Assembly: GCF_042242105.1 (NCBI RefSeq)
Contig: NC_092019.1
Location: 20,388,828 to 20,452,827, forward strand
Reading direction: 5' to 3'
Length of the DNA stretch: 64,000 bases
Source: Pempheris klunzingeri
Taxonomy: Eukaryota; Chordata; Actinopteri; Acropomatiformes; Pempheridae
Positions 13,121-27,500 of this stretch are shown piece by piece. Made by a program: the position numbers and the translations under genes. Position 1 is the first letter of the stretch; each line of letters starts with the position of its first letter. The notes under the pieces are model-generated. The model saw only the letters and a list, made by a program, of their open reading frames with translations. It was not told where the DNA came from and did no database searches.

Positions 13121-16100
13121 GCTGTGCTTAACTGCACTCCCTCAGAGCCGCTAGCATGGCTGGAGACTCTTAGGCACTGTGTCTTCTCATATTTCTGTCG
13201 TTACAGGAGTATTTAGCCAGTAGACACATCAGTGCAATGTGTGTGTGCGGAGATGTGAGTGGTAGTTTGTCTTGTACTTGCAGGGGAAATTCAGTCAGTC
13301 TCATTTGTATGCCATTTGGCAGGAAAGATTTTGAATGCTACTTCAGACTGATTGGCGTAATTAGATGTGAAGTTCAGGCGAACATTTAGTTTTGATGTTA
13401 ATAGCACTGCTGCTGTTGCAGTTGTTTTATAGTCGACGTGTGTTCGTGTTCACATTATGATCATATCTGACAGTTGGTACACAGTACACAGGATGTGAGA
13501 GACCCATCTGATGTTCTTGGTTAGAGAGGACTCGACATCATTGTAGTCTTATAGGACAGCTTGACGTTGCATAACTTTGTGGTGTAACTGCCTGGACAGA
13601 TGACCTGGATATTGTGTTCCTTGAGCAACATAATTTAAATATTTCCCATCAGAGCCGTACTGAAGGCTGCACGTTTCTGGGCCCATTGTTTTGTTATTTG
13701 ATTAATTTCATTCTTAATCCTGCAAATCCTGGTCACTTTATAGATCAGACTTTTTATTTTTCACTTAACACTGTTCATAAAGGGGGACATCTAATAATAG
13801 AAGAGGCAAATGTGCCAATTTCATCCAAGTTATTGATGTCATTCTAGGAAATGTAGGAATGTAGTTTGACCTGAAGTTTAAGGTTCAGTTTAATTCAATT
13901 TTCACCCAAAAGATTATAGGTAGAGTGAAGAATCATGACAGGAATGTGAGCGCTGACTACTGGTTTAGAGTAGAGGAATTGTGTTTTTGTGTACCAGACA
14001 TTGCTTTCGGCATCCAAATAATTAACCTTTCGACCTCCAGCGGGTAGATGACGGGGTTCAGTGTCACACCCTCTCATCTCCATGCATAGGATGTTTTCAT
14101 TGATAGTGTGAGTCAATTATATGTTGGTGTTTCATCTGAAACATTATTGAAGTTCATTGGCAGCATCCTCCAGGCAATTCCTTAAGGGAATAGCCTTGTT
14201 CTTTGTCTCCGCATGTCACTATCTCAGCATGCAGGCAGCACATCGATCCATCCTGCAAATCCCTGATGCTAAAACTTCCCCTGAAGTGGAGTGCAGGAGC
14301 ACAGATGTTCCCGCCTCATGTTACTGTATTATTGTCAGGTAAACAAAAACATTTTACAGAAATTTTCGTAGTCTTATTTCAGAAGAAGACAATTTAATTT
14401 GGTAATGTAAAGTCTTATCGCCCAGCTTGATGATGTTCATTACACCCCATGGTGCACAAGGTGATTGACAGCTCGAACAGTTATTCATAGATGAAGTGCC
14501 AGGTGGGTTAAAATGTAAAGTTTGCTTATAAAATGTTGCTCTGGGATGCAACAATGTGTTCAACAAATGCCATTAGGCTTTTGCATTATTCAGTATCTAG
14601 AACCGATCTAAATGATCCACATGCCATCTGAAAAACAAGTTTTTAGACAACAGTGATATCTAAGAATCCCCCGCATAAGACAGAGAGGCACCATGGGCAG
14701 TCATAGACACTCAGTGATCATGGATTTGTTTTGGATATGTGGAAAAGTGAGATGGAGAAAACTGTCTCCTTGATATGCCAGATGTTTCCTTGGGAGCCTC
14801 TCATATTGCCCCAGGCTAGACAACAAAGAGAGACAGAGAAGAAGGTCATTGAATCATAATGTTGTCTCCTCTGCCTCAGCATGCTAACTTCTAGTGTTGT
14901 TGTTGTTGTTGTTGCTGAATTGTCTTAACTTCAACATGTAAATTATTTGGCAGGAAACTCTTTTTTGACCAAATGAAATTGGAGAGTTGTAAATGGAAAT
15001 GTTTTACTTCCTGGCATAGATTTAAACAGTGTTATTATCAGCAGGAGACATGACCTGCTGAAAACACGACATGATCTGCATTCATGCAAATACACACACA
15101 TGTAAATACACGCCTACCTAAAGTATGCATGTATCCATGCATTACATGGGTTAACTTCTACACCAAAAGTCCACTGTAATGTATTGTAATATGTCATCAG
15201 TATGCTTTTTTTGTAACCGTCTATAACCGACAATCCGACAAGCACAGCCACTTTACACAACGACTGGCCAGGCGTGCAGGGGTGAGTTTAATATTCTCTT
15301 TCAAGCTTTCATTTTCATTGTGCTCACAGCTACCTTCCTCACTTTCCATGTTTGCTTTTCATGCGCAAAAAAACAAGTGCAACACCGTTAATGTCTTTCA
15401 GGGGCAACTATCCAAAAGTGTGCAGACAAAGTGGAACTGTGTCTCTCTGTGTCTCTATATTCTTTAAAAATCATACAGTCCGCAACAATTAATTGCAAAC
15501 TTTACTTTACAGAGAAATAACTAAGTACACCATATGGCTACTGCGTTTTGAAATCTGTGATCAGCATGCAACAGTAGCTTCAGTGCGTGGTCTGTTGGTA
15601 TGGATGGATGGATGAATGGATGGTCTGCTCTGGGCTGCACCTTACCTCAGCTTGGCAAGTTTTGCCTGATATGCCTCCATCAATATTTGACACAGAGCTG
15701 AGTTCAGCGTACAGTGTTCAAAAAGCCGGATTTACACACAACAAATGAGCGTATCGACCAGGTCAGAGCAACATGCTCCCTTTCACTAATTAACGAAATA
15801 TTTCTCTCATTAATATTAACCCCTTTAATGCCGTGTGGTACCCATACAGATACATAATCACAGCCATTGTCACACACATGCTATAACATGCTGCATGTCG
15901 GTGTGAATCAAAGCAGCAGTTCACATCAGATAACCTGCGTTCCTGTTCTTAAACTTGTGGGCTGACACAGTGCAGGTAAGGAGACCTGAGGCACATCATC
16001 CCTTTTCACTCCGAAACTACCTCCTTATAAATATAGCATCAATAGAGAGCCTGTCTGGTGTTTTGGGTGAGGGGAATGAAGCAACTCCACCCGAAGCCTC

Positions 16101-16530
16101 AGTGATCTTAGATGAATGGGCTGTCATTCAGGCAATAAGCAGGGCAGAGAGGGTGGATCTGATGCCAGGTGCTGCAGGTGCTGGTTGAAGGCCGTTCCTC
16201 TCAGCCTCAATCCCTTCCTTTGTGCTTTTTTGCACGGCTCTGTGCAGGAGCCTTTCATGAGCTCCTCCGCTCTTGCTGAAAAATGTTTAACCTCTCCTGC
16301 AAAGGTGCACTTAATCTACCATCGCAAATATCTTGTATCAATTTTCAGTCTTCAATTAAATAAAGTTGAAAATGACATACCTTAATTGATTTTTTAAAAA
16401 ATCATTAACACTTGGGCTGAGTTATATATTGTGTAGTTACAAAGAGACTCATGACACCGCTTTTGAAACTTTTATAGAGTTGCCTGGTCGAGCTAAAGTC
16501 AAATGGAATATCTTTATGCTTTCCTAGAAG
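13121..16530. other. Non-coding stretch, no gene seen
   Basis: Only short chance open frames. It holds a (TTG)n run at 14894-14914 and a short (ATGG)n run near 15600-15622. No RNA gene recognised. Confidence 0.55.
14894..14914. repeat. (TTG)n microsatellite
   Basis: Seven TTG/GTT units. Confidence 0.9.
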
Positions 16531-16532
16531 AT

Positions 16533-16722
16533 GGGCAGCACGGTGGTGCAGCGGACTGTTGCAGGAAGGTTCCTGGGGGCCTTTCTGCGTGGAGTTGTGG
16601 AATGAATCGTATGTTCTCCCTGTGCTTGCATGGGTTCTCCAGCTTCCACCCACAGTCCAAAGACACACAGGTTAATTGGTGACTGTAGGTGTGAGTATGA
16701 ACGTGAATGGCTGTCTGTCTCA
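16533..16722 (+). repeat. tRNA-derived SINE-like repeat, common in fish
   Basis: The sequence begins GGGCAGCACGGTGGTGCAGC, then has GGAAGGTTCCTGGGGGCC and GCGTGGAGTTGTGG, followed by TTCTCCCTGTGCTTGCATGG, CCACAGTCCAAAGACAC and GGTTAATTGGTGACTGTAGG. These blocks, in this order, match a highly repeated fish element whose head resembles a tRNA gene. The word GGTGGTGCAGCGG resembles an A box; the B-box region has been shortened by deletion in this copy. A poly-T tract follows at 16753-16773. Confidence 0.75.
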
Positions 16723-16752
16723 TAAACATAATGGATTTCTTAGAAGATTTTC

Positions 16753-16773
16753 TTTTTTTTTTTTTTTTTTTTT
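16753..16773. repeat. Poly-T tract
   Basis: About 21 consecutive T just downstream of the SINE-like copy. Confidence 0.95.
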
Positions 16774-17308
16774 GCGTGTTTTCTGAATCCAAGAAATGTT
16801 TCCACCACCAATCACCTTTAACTACTTCAAAACAAAGGCAGTTAATCTATTATGCAGGTTAACAGCTAAGGCAGTGTTCTTTCTTAGCGGCTGTTCCATC
16901 CAATGTTCTGGATGGGTAACGACGAATGTAGTCACACAGCGCTTTGATGAAAAAACAAACAAAGAGCCAGAGCCATGCCAACGAGTTTCACAGGCAAAGC
17001 TGTTGAAGTCTAACTAAGGTTTTCCTAAGAGAATTACGTTTCGCTGTGCACAGGTGGACCTATCAATCTACTGCTTGTTTACATGGCTGCCAGATGTTAG
17101 CCACCGTGACCAATAGCTTTTTTTTTTTATAGAACAGCTATAGTCCTTGACTCTTTTTCCAGAATGTCGATTTTATTTTGATGCAGCATGTCTGTCTGAA
17201 ATGTACCCAAAGTAAAGTTACATGTGTTTATTACAACCATCACCCTCTTTCCCAAAAGTCACATAAGTCACTGAAGTCACAAACTATGTGTCCAAATTCA
17301 CCTCTTTA

Positions 17309-17536
17309 TCCTTGTATGGTGTTCGGGTCTGTGGGACCCGATTTCATCCGTTTTCATGTTCTTTATCAAAAGAAAAATTATACGATTAATCATTTTTTCA
17401 AACTCAGACTCATCAATATGAGCCAAGGCACATGAGTCTGAGTTTGAAAAAATAATTAATCGTATCATTTTTCTCTTGATAAAGAACATGAAAACGGATG
17501 AAATCGGGTCCCACAGACCCGATCACAATACAAGGG
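17309..17536. mobile_element. Foldback MITE flanked by TTAA (piggyBac-like hairpin)
   Basis: Two arms of about 105 bases, 17309-17413 and 17432-17536, are near-perfect reverse complements around an 18-base loop. Each arm begins (reading inward) with CCTTGTAT, then CGGGTCTGTGGGACCCGATT, itself containing a small palindrome, and ends at ACTCAGACTCAT. The right flank is an exact TTAA (17537-17540) and the left is TTTA (17305-17308), one change away, consistent with a TTAA target duplication as made by piggyBac-type transposases. There is no coding capacity. The high arm identity suggests recent insertion or arm homogenisation. Confidence 0.82.
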
Positions 17537-17540
17537 TTAA

Positions 17541-20500
17541 CCCACAAGCAAGCATTTTTTAAAAAAAAATAAGTAAATGGGACATTGTAATACATACAAT
17601 GCATTAAAATGCGTGTTGGAGATCAGGTCAGGTTAATTCCACACGCAGCTGGAAGTTACAGGACTGGACATGACAAGACAAGACAAGGCAGCGCAGGACA
17701 AGACAGGCACACATCAGGTCACAACACACCGCAGCACTGAGATGCAGGACAGGCCGGGATGTCACCAGACAGGACTGGGACACAGCAGACTATCGCACAT
17801 TTTAATGTTGTGTGCTGACTGTGGACTCTGTCAGTTGTAGCTACCTTAGTTTTAACAAACATGAACCATCCCAGCTGTCCAATGTACAGCACACAGCTCG
17901 ATATGAGCACTAATTTCACTAATAGTGGTGTTAACAGTTGTGCAGCATATTGTGCCACTGCAGGTAAAACAACACCGGTATGAGAAAGGCAGCTGGCCAT
18001 GCTGCACATTCAGTTCAGTGTGTATCAGTGTCTGTTTTTCTCTGGGGTTTCTGTTCTCCAAGCCGTGTTGCTTTGTTGTCATGTTGTGCATGCCGATGCA
18101 TCTCACACCTGCGTCCCTCATTGGTATCGTAACTGCAGAGAAACTCAAGTTGTGCACCTGACCGTCGCAGACATAAGTGAGTTTAGTTTAATTGGCATTT
18201 TTGATTTTGTGCAGCCATCTCACAGGAAAATCACTCTTTTTTTCCATATTTGTGAGGGAAAAAAATGCTTCTATGACCTTTGATTAACCCATTGATCCAG
18301 ATGTGAAATTTCTCCTAACACAAAATGAAGATATTCTTTGATAAATCTTCTCTGAGTCTTGTGCTGGAGGTTTTTTCGCATTATGAGGACCACTCTGTTC
18401 CCACTTGCTGTAATTTAATTACAGTGGACCTTGGCATGCCCAGGCAGTGCCCCTGCAGAGCCGCGCAGAATGCCAGCCGGGAACATCCTGTCTTAGGCGA
18501 CAGGAACATCAGACGCGACAGATGGCTCATAAATCATGGAGGTGCGTGCGCAGTGTCAATGGGAGGCCTTCCTCTGGAGAGCACACTGTGAGCAGGTGGG
18601 CAGAGGGAGCATCAGCTCAACAACATGAGCCCTGGACGCATTACCACTCTGACTGGGTAACTGCCTGGTGTCACAGAGGCAGAATCAAGAGCGAAAACAC
18701 GGAAAAGTGCCTCCACTGTGTCACACTGATCATTTTCAAGCAGCTTGTGTCTCAACATTTCGAGGTATGATTTTTCTTTTGCATCTGATTAGGATGGATC
18801 AGATTAGAGCTATACAACCACACGTGAGGGTAAAAAAGTTTTTACAGTCTCGTTTACGACGGGCACCATATGGCAGAGCTCTCACCTAACAGAGTGAGCT
18901 CACTTGTTGTAAATTAAAAGTGATGGTGGATTTTGTTTCTCCGTGACTCTAACAAGAAGGAAAACAGAACAAAACTGGTGCCATTTTAATTACAGCAGGG
19001 CTAACAATTCTGTTTTTATTTGTTTGTTTGCTCGTTTTTCTTGATTTGTTTGTGCGTGGCTCCTCACATAATCATACGGGGAGTTTATCAGTGTTTTTAT
19101 TTATTAAAAAGTGGCACAAAAAAAAGAGAGATTTTATCAATCCATTATTTTTTAGAAGTGGCACAGAATCAGCAGCTCCTTCACATTTTTTCCTCATGAT
19201 CAATCCTTAAATTTGCTTGTATCCAAAGGTCATGTTTCTATGATCATTGTTTGCTGCATCAGTTCTCCATTCGGGTCAGGTACGCTTGAGTCTCCATCAG
19301 GTTTCCCCTCCACCACGTTCATTCGTTTCTCATCTGTCGTGAGTTAATTAAGACGCCACTGCATTAATTGATCCTGATATGGTACTCATTCATAGGAAAA
19401 GTAATTTCCTTTTTGATTGCTAACTGCCTTGACTTGTAATCAACATTTTGCTTTGCGTTCACTCACATGAAAGAGTTGCTGCTCCTGCGAGCGAAGGGCG
19501 TATTGCAGCAGGTGACAATACATAAATTATTAACAATCCTCCATTGAGTTGGATCTTGTTTATTTCTCTTTGACTCCACTTGAAAGGTATGTCTGACTGA
19601 CAGTGGACGCATCTCAAACCTCTGTGCATTGTAACACAGAATTGTTCAAGTTTATTAAGTAAAGTACTGCATACCACTTTTTCTTTCCTTCGAGCTTCTG
19701 ATTGCTGGATAATTGTATAACTTTAATCAACCTTAAGCTCAGACTTGCCATTTCTTTGATTTAATTTAATTGAGAATCAAGAGAAATGCAGTTAATGAAA
19801 CCCTCGTAAATGCATAATATGGCACAATAAGATATACCTAATAACTAATAATGTCTTTTTTTGTTTTTTTTAAGTGTATTTACACCCAGGTGTAAATAAC
19901 CAGACAGCAGCTATTTGGCTAATTGCACTGGGCCTGGTAACGAAAAAATAATAAGAAGAAGTCAGCATACTAGAGCGCACACGGTGTACAAATGGACTTT
20001 CACCCATGAGACTAGCATGTTAATGTTTATCTTTGTATTTTTAGACTTAATGGACCCTAATTTTCAGGGTTTTTTTCTGTCACAGTTTAGTTAGTTTTAG
20101 GCACCAAAACTAGGAACATTTTATAAAAGAATTTGAGGAAAAAGTTTTTGCGGAACAAAACTTTGGGATATACTTCCTACATCCCAATTACTTAATTGTG
20201 TATAAAAAAAAAAAAAAAAAAATATTAGAGCCTGTATTATTTCGGCTCTCCGGAGGGTAACTACCTGTGTTCCTGAGTAAATTGCCTCTTTGACTATTAT
20301 ACCCTGGGTGCAAATAGCATCTGCCTTAAGAATAATAACATGTATTTTTTTATGGTTTGAAATGGTTTGTGTTGCTGTGCAGGTCATTCACTTATTTCAC
20401 AGTCTGACATCACTGAGCAGATAAAAATGTGGACGGCTGAAGTGGTGCTTTTGCACCAAAACATATCAAGTTTAAAAGCCAGACATCACCAGCCAGCAAA

Positions 20501-23500
20501 GAACCAGCCCTGCAGAGAGGCCTATATTCTGGTCAATCAGAAAATAAATATTTTAGTTATTATGCCTTTAAGCAAGGAAGACTTTATGAATATGTATGCA
20601 GCGTGGCATGGAAATTACACCAGGGTCAAATAGCATTTGCATATTATTAATGTTTTGGAGGTTTGAACTGTCAAGGAGTAAGAGATGATTGGGGTTTTCT
20701 GAATCACAACACTTTTTTTGTGTCCGATAAGTCGGCAGTAAAAAACAAAGTATCACTTATTTAGCAAATACTGCCATTACTTATTTTTGTTTTCATACCA
20801 AACTCTAGCTGTCTGTCACTTAGTCATGCATCAGGATCATTGTGAGTTTACGTGCAATCATTCTTGGTAATGTTGTTTTGTTTCTTGTGGTTCAGAAAGG
20901 AATCAATCATCACTAAACCAATCAAGCCAGATCTGCAAGCCCTTGTTCCTGTTAATGCTGATGATCATTATGGTAGATCAAGACAAAGTCCTCTAGACTT
21001 TTTTGTCTCAAAACCTGACTTCCTCTACAAGGTTTGCTCAGTAAGGTTACAGCTTGGCCTAACAATGAGAAAACGAGACCTCCACAAAGGTTATATCCAT
21101 GCATTACACCTGCTTTATCAGCGGGGTCACCAGGAAAGAAAGGCAACAGCGAATGAAAAATTCAAGATGATTTCAATTAGTGACAGGGAAAATCCTTTGA
21201 TAACCGGATATATGGCTAGATAAACAGACTGACAGATGAATTGATGAATAATACACTAACAGACTTTATAAGTGAGATTGATTCCTTCTCAGATCAATGC
21301 TTCTCATACTTACCTTGATGTGAAAGTGCAGGTATCGCCATTCTGAATCAGAGCACATCCCTGGCAGTCTCAAGGGAACCCCCGCTCTTCAGTGCAAAAA
21401 GACTAGCTGAAATATTCAGCATTAAGTCCACTTGAAGCCAATGTCACCGGCTCTCCGTTCTCCAGCTGGCTTGTAACACACATACATACACTTACATTCC
21501 TGGGTGTGCATACTAATGTCTGTGTGCTAAACACATTTCCATCATTCCTCTGATGAAATCTCCAGGCGCACGGATCCACAGTTGTTTGAATTGTTTGTTT
21601 GGAGTTTGTTATTCACTTGCTAATGAAACACAAATGCACACAGCATCTTGAAGTGAAGTGTGCCATGTTGTCGTACTCGGTCTGTAACCCAGAATAGGAA
21701 CATCAAAACTTGTAAAATCTCCTCTGACAAGTTATGACTTTGAAAGATTAATGTGGATTGAAATTCATGCACAGCAAAGAAGCACGATGATGATTTTTAG
21801 CACTGATTTTAAGTTGTAGTCCAGATGAAAATATCTCACTAACTGGTGGAAATTTTGTTAACTGGGTAAACTGCATGAGCAATCAGATGCATTCATGCTT
21901 GGGAAGCACTGATTTTGAAGCAAATGAATAAAACAAAAAAGTGAATATGCCCAAATATCTGCTTTCATTATACAATGAATGACCACAGATTTTGTAATTG
22001 CATTCAGACACATGTGGCGCCGTATGTACACGCTGTGGAGAGAACTTTCTCTGAAAATGTAAGTAATGTTTAAGATAAACAGCTTGAGGATTGATTTATA
22101 GTTTTACGTGGTTAAGTGTGTCATCTTTTATGTAGCAGTCAGCTAGTGGTATCCATAGACACAACAATTTAATGATAGCTAAAACCAAAACAAAACAAAT
22201 CTTCCTTTTTAAGAAATGATTTTCAATAAGTCAGTATTTTATAATAAAAGGTAAAAGGGTGAGAGGCAGGAGAGAAAGACCACCCTAAAGTCAAACCTGA
22301 TATTTGCGTCCCTCCTGAAGTCAGGGTGGCGAGGCTTCATTCAGCACAGTGCGTTCAAACTACCCAGTATAATTGTTCATTTGCAGAATGAAGAGTAGTA
22401 CAGTTTGCAAAAAGCAATTCACATCTTTTTTTTCTGGTATGGGAAAGGGGGGGGGGGGCTTTATTGCACAATGACTACTGCCAAAGTGGTAGCTGTGATT
22501 AGGGTCCACTTTAAGGCAACGTACATAAGGTGTTTGTTCAGAAATCAAGGTCTGCTCTCTGCCTTTGTCTTTGGTGTTCTTTGTTTTTTTTTTTACCCTT
22601 GCCGGTCTCTTCTGTTTGTTGTTTTAGGTGAACGTGTTGCCATATTGATGTGCTGATTTAAAATGCTTTTTTCCGTCAGGTTTTGTGTTTTTTTGTTGGG
22701 TTTTTTTTTTTCAAGACTGAAGCAATTTACCACAACAAACACCTGATGACAAATGAGAGCAGCACGTGGGAGTATTGTTGTAGACTAACTTGTTTCAGCC
22801 ATTTAGAAACTAATTAATGTCATTGTGTTTTCCATAGTTGTCTGATTGGGAGACTGTGGCCATGCATGTTTTACATCCATTATTGTTTAAATTGAAAGAT
22901 GTGACTTCATATATCAGTGCTGTTTCTTTCTCTCAGATCACGTTTCTTTTTCCAGCATCTCTGCTTATGGAAATTCAAACCAAGTCAATTAAAAGCTCCA
23001 GTAACTAAGTGTGATGTTTTAAATTTTAGCATAGTGGTACGAGTACAGTCTCTAACAGGCTGCAACAGCAGCATCATTTGCATATTTCCAAGCTGGGAGT
23101 GGAGCTGAACTCTGCTATGCTGGACGTCAAAGGCGACAAAAAGTTCAATTTTTAACTGACTGGATGTTCGATTTAGATATCACACATGATGGTAAGTGGC
23201 AGATACACATTTGGTCTATGTTTGTGCTGAGTGATGTTTATCACGTCATTGTTGTTTCTAAGAACAGCAGTCCGTCAGAGTAACTGTTAGAGCAGGTCTC
23301 TCAACAGCAGTGGCATTTCCTGCCAGCACAGATAAGACATTGCTTCATGAAGCTGTGGTTGTTCCTGGAGTAGATTTCCGCTGTATTTGCAGTACTGTCT
23401 CCTTTCACCGCAAGGATGCTGGCCAATTAAAAACTCAAAATCTGTGTTGTTCAGCAAAACCAAATGGCTGTTGACTGCTGTGCAGAAGCCTACAGTGTGG

Positions 23501-24030
23501 AGGACTGAACTTCCTCTGAAAAGTTTAGGGGTTATCTTCCAGATGGTCGACAGATCTGTTTAATGCACCGTAGAGGAGAATGAGACTACTGCTGCAGTAC
23601 AGTTACACTAGTCACATATGACACACACTAAGCCTTCATGTGCAGCTATGTTCGAGGAAAGCTTGACTTACTAGATCATGTTCTCGACAACACACGACTT
23701 TTTTGATTACCTTTAATTACCTTTGTTTAAGAATTAAATGTGGAGCCCCACTGATTGCACACATTAAAGTCTACAGGTCTTGTAGAGTACTAATGAGTAT
23801 GTGAAACAAGTTACGTAAAGCCTTTCATGACTCCACCGGGCTTGAAATTTAATAAAGTGATGTCAAATGAAGCAGAGTAAGATGGCATTAAAATCTGTAA
23901 GTTTGAAAATTACAAAAAAAAATCTGAGAGTTATAAAGAGAAAGAAGAGATGTTGCCAGATCTCTGTAGGCAGCTCCCCACCTCTCGCTCAGGGTAGGAT
24001 CAGCAGCTACTAAGATAACAACCCTGTCAA
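17541..24030. other. Non-coding stretch, no gene seen
   Basis: Short open frames only, on both strands, none with good splice context or recognisable similarity. It has a poly-A run at 20204-20222 and an 11-G run near 22446-22457. A GACAAGACA-rich low-complexity patch lies at 17665-17710. Confidence 0.55.
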
Positions 24031-24039
24031 TGGTTTAGT

Positions 24040-24560
24040 TGCACTGTGGGTAATTCAGGCTCCAGGTTTTGACCAAGCTCCCGGAGGAGGTGCATCAGGC
24101 TTTGAAACCAATTTGACTTTACACATTGCCATCGTAATGTGTAATGGTAAAAACAGCATCCGTTGCATGATGCCATTGGGCTCAAAAAGACTTTTTCCTC
24201 TAGACTTACACTGCAAAAGAGACGTCTGGAAAATGGTGGTTACATTTTTTTGAACGTCACAACCCCCGCGAGATGACTCATTTCGCTATCTGATATCTGA
24301 TATATCCTATTTTGCAGTCTGATAACATTTGGAAAGTCCAGAAGAGCTGCATGAGTAAATCATTTGTGGAAGTTGAGTTAGCCAGCTCACCGGGGAAGTT
24401 AGCTGACTCAGCTAATTCTATGGGGCCCACAGAGCACGTGCAGAACACTCCATCACGCCAATTTCGCTACAGCAGGAAGTGGCTTTTTGGCAGCTGAGCA
24501 ACTTTAATAGGAATGAGTAGAGCCCCGCCTCCAACGCTGTATCCGTTTTTTTTTATACAT
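24040..24560. repeat. Possible interspersed repeat
   Basis: The words 'gccattgggctcaaaaagac', 'ctagacttacactgcaaaag' and 'gacgtctggaaaatgg' resemble pieces of repeats I associate with fish genomes. No clear ends were found, so the limits are approximate and the call is weak. Confidence 0.3.
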
Positions 24561-27500
24561 CCATTAATATATTTAACAATACAAAGTATACAATACCTCT
24601 GGTTCTGCTGCATCAATTTGACATGGCCATCACGAGTATGACAATGTTATAGGAGAGCAATGCTAATCAGAGAAGTACTGTTTGAAATAAGAATAAAATA
24701 AAAAAATTCTACATATAAAAGAACATCACATCTTTAATTTTATTGGGAAATTCTGTTTTCAACTTCCACGGTGTCTAAGCAGTAAACCACCGTGCGGTGC
24801 CAGGTCTGGAGGCAGAAGGGCAGGTGGGGTGCTGACAGAGACGGGTGCACAGACACCATGAACAGAGGGAAGGAGCCAAGACCTGCCAAGCGTATACAGA
24901 CACCAGCAAGTCCCCAAATGACACAACATATGGAGTACAGCTGAAAAATCCTTCCACCCTTCTCCACCCGCCATCGTCTCATCCGCTTTTACTGCCACGA
25001 AGCAGCTCTGTGAGAAACAGACACTAAAGTTGTGATAGCAAGTGGAGAATTTGAATATCTATTTTTGTAACAATGGCAACCATGTTAGGCATTCTCAGAA
25101 GACATGCTAAATCGTATCCTGATTCCCTCTGTTGAAAACATCTAATTCTGTATAATAAGTGAATCAGTGGTGCTTGTTAGGGGAAAACATTTTTCCCTGC
25201 AGTATCAAAGACTGCGAGCTGATACTTGAATACTGCCTTCTTGTGAGGACAGAGAGAGTTTATAAGAATTCTGAAAATCCAAATGTGAGTGCTGTTATTC
25301 GTGATGCATGTTTCTCTTTGATACAAACAATGCAGCTACTGCGTTGCCCTCTACTATCGCTGTCCACCTCTCATCAATAAGGCAGAGGCCAATTATATTG
25401 ATTATTACACCTTCATTACAGCAACACCCCTCGTCAGCAGGCCAAAAAAGGAGACAACGGAAACAGTGTTTAACCTTGACTTTTCACTTTATTTGCTTTG
25501 GATTTCAACAAAAGAAAACATTCGGCAAAACATATATTTGTCAGGTCTTCAGTGAGATAGAGATAATGAAGGAATCAAGTAATGGCAGCAGCCATTACAG
25601 CGTATGAGCTCTCTGTCTATTTTTTCCTCTCTTCCTTTCTAGGTCTATTTTCTCCTTTATAGGCTTCATTTTCTCCCCCATTCCCCTCCTTGCCCCCCTG
25701 CCTGACTGCGCCGCTTGGTGCAGCTTCACTGCAGAAGCGTCCAAAACTTTACCGCCTACCACGCCAGCATCATGGCTTTGACTGTGGGGCATGACCAGAT
25801 GTGCAGTGGATCAGATCGGCGTTACCAGCGGGCCCTACACCCACAGACATTTAGCTGATTCACAGGGTGTCACAGCCAGCAAATGCATGCTCCTGCCTTC
25901 CCAGTTTTGGGGGCTTTAGAAGCTGAACGAGGTCCAAGTCATATCCGCCCTGCTGACTCAGTCACAGGAGTTCAACGCCTCGTCTGCAAAACCAAAAATG
26001 GGATTCATCCCTAAACCTTGCCTAGACCTTAATCTGCATTTTACAGATGGTGCCTTATAAAATCATGATAGTGTTTGTTTGAAGACTGTTGATTAATTCA
26101 GTGCCAAGACATAACACCACCATGACCACTTACAGTATTCATTACTGATGTCATTTGTGGAGGAGAAACGCCTGTCACCATCTGTCATCCCCCACAAATA
26201 CACAAATCTAATGTCTTAGGGTGGGTATATGGAGAACATGGAAACAGTGCAGTTTAAAGTAAACCGGTCGTGGATGTAGACCAGGAATCCATATATGATG
26301 TATTAATGACACTCGCTGACCTAATGGGTCACTGCTAAGTGCTTTTTAGTGAAAAGTTGCAACTTCCACATTTATTGCTTTGCGCAGGACGGCTAATGGA
26401 GAGAGGGTGGTTACTGCTCTCACACAGCTATTTGCTGCTGATGTCTGAGTTGATCCTTTTCAACTTGACCTCATGGGAAACGACACAAGAGCTAATTTTA
26501 CTGGTATAAGTTCTCTGAATGCTACACCTCTTCACCAGCAAGGAACAGATTAATGAGGGGAAGCAGTGTTGGAGAAACATCAGCTCCTGGTGCAGGCCGG
26601 TAAACAACGTTTGTAATATCAGTTAGCACAGCTCGCTGTATTAATCTTGCCATATTTCTGCTGTTTTTCTGTTGAGCTAAAACTTTCTCTGTTCAGCTGC
26701 GTGATGAGATAAGACCAGATGGGTAGCAGCAGTCTGTGCTGTATGGCGAAGGTTGTTAGAAGTAACAGAGATAATCAGGAGATCCTACTGCCACCAAAAA
26801 TACTGAAACAATACACGGCAGCAGCAACCGCTCACGTCTGAAAACACCTTTAACTCCAGCACTACATTGGCACTCCCGTGGCAGGATTTCCTGGGGCGTC
26901 CATGGTGCACCACGCCTGTGTTTTGGAGTTGGAAGTCTGCGGTACAGAGAATTTAACTAATCGCTTGAACACCGAGCCCCCCCACATACAGTATCGCATC
27001 CCAGTTTAACCTATTTAATCCATCAATTGCAGCCGCAACTGTTTCTCGTTGTTTTAGTCCATTATGCGAGGTAGCCTGAGGCACACAAGTTTGGCTGCTG
27101 TATCTCATTGGCTCGTTTCTGGCATTTTGTTGTAAGCTTCAAGGAGACTATGTTTTTCAATTAGAGAAAATCACTTTCTCTTTCTCATCGTGATTTCAAT
27201 ATGTAGCAGTGGTAGCCTCAGGAAGCCAGCTGGAGACAGATGGGTTACCGCACGGTAAAGTATCATGGAAGTAAAAAAGAAACAGAATTACAGTTGTTTA
27301 AATGTTTTCCCCACACGTTGTTATGTATGAAAAGACCTGTAAAACAGAACAGTGTAAGCACACTACTAGATAAGCACATTTTTTAAACAGCATTTCTGTG
27401 GGAATGATTTTGATATAAGCAGCTGACTGCAGTGATGTGATCACTATGAGCGATTTCCACTGTAGCTGCTCGGCTGCGGCACATTAACGACACGGTCTAT

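Noticed and set aside
20852..21223. 123-codon plus-strand open frame
   Set aside because: No recognisable domain; isolated and without regulatory or splice context.
24740..25027. Several overlapping open frames on both strands
   Set aside because: Three minus-strand frames and one plus-strand frame are open over the same bases; this reflects composition, and none shows domain similarity.
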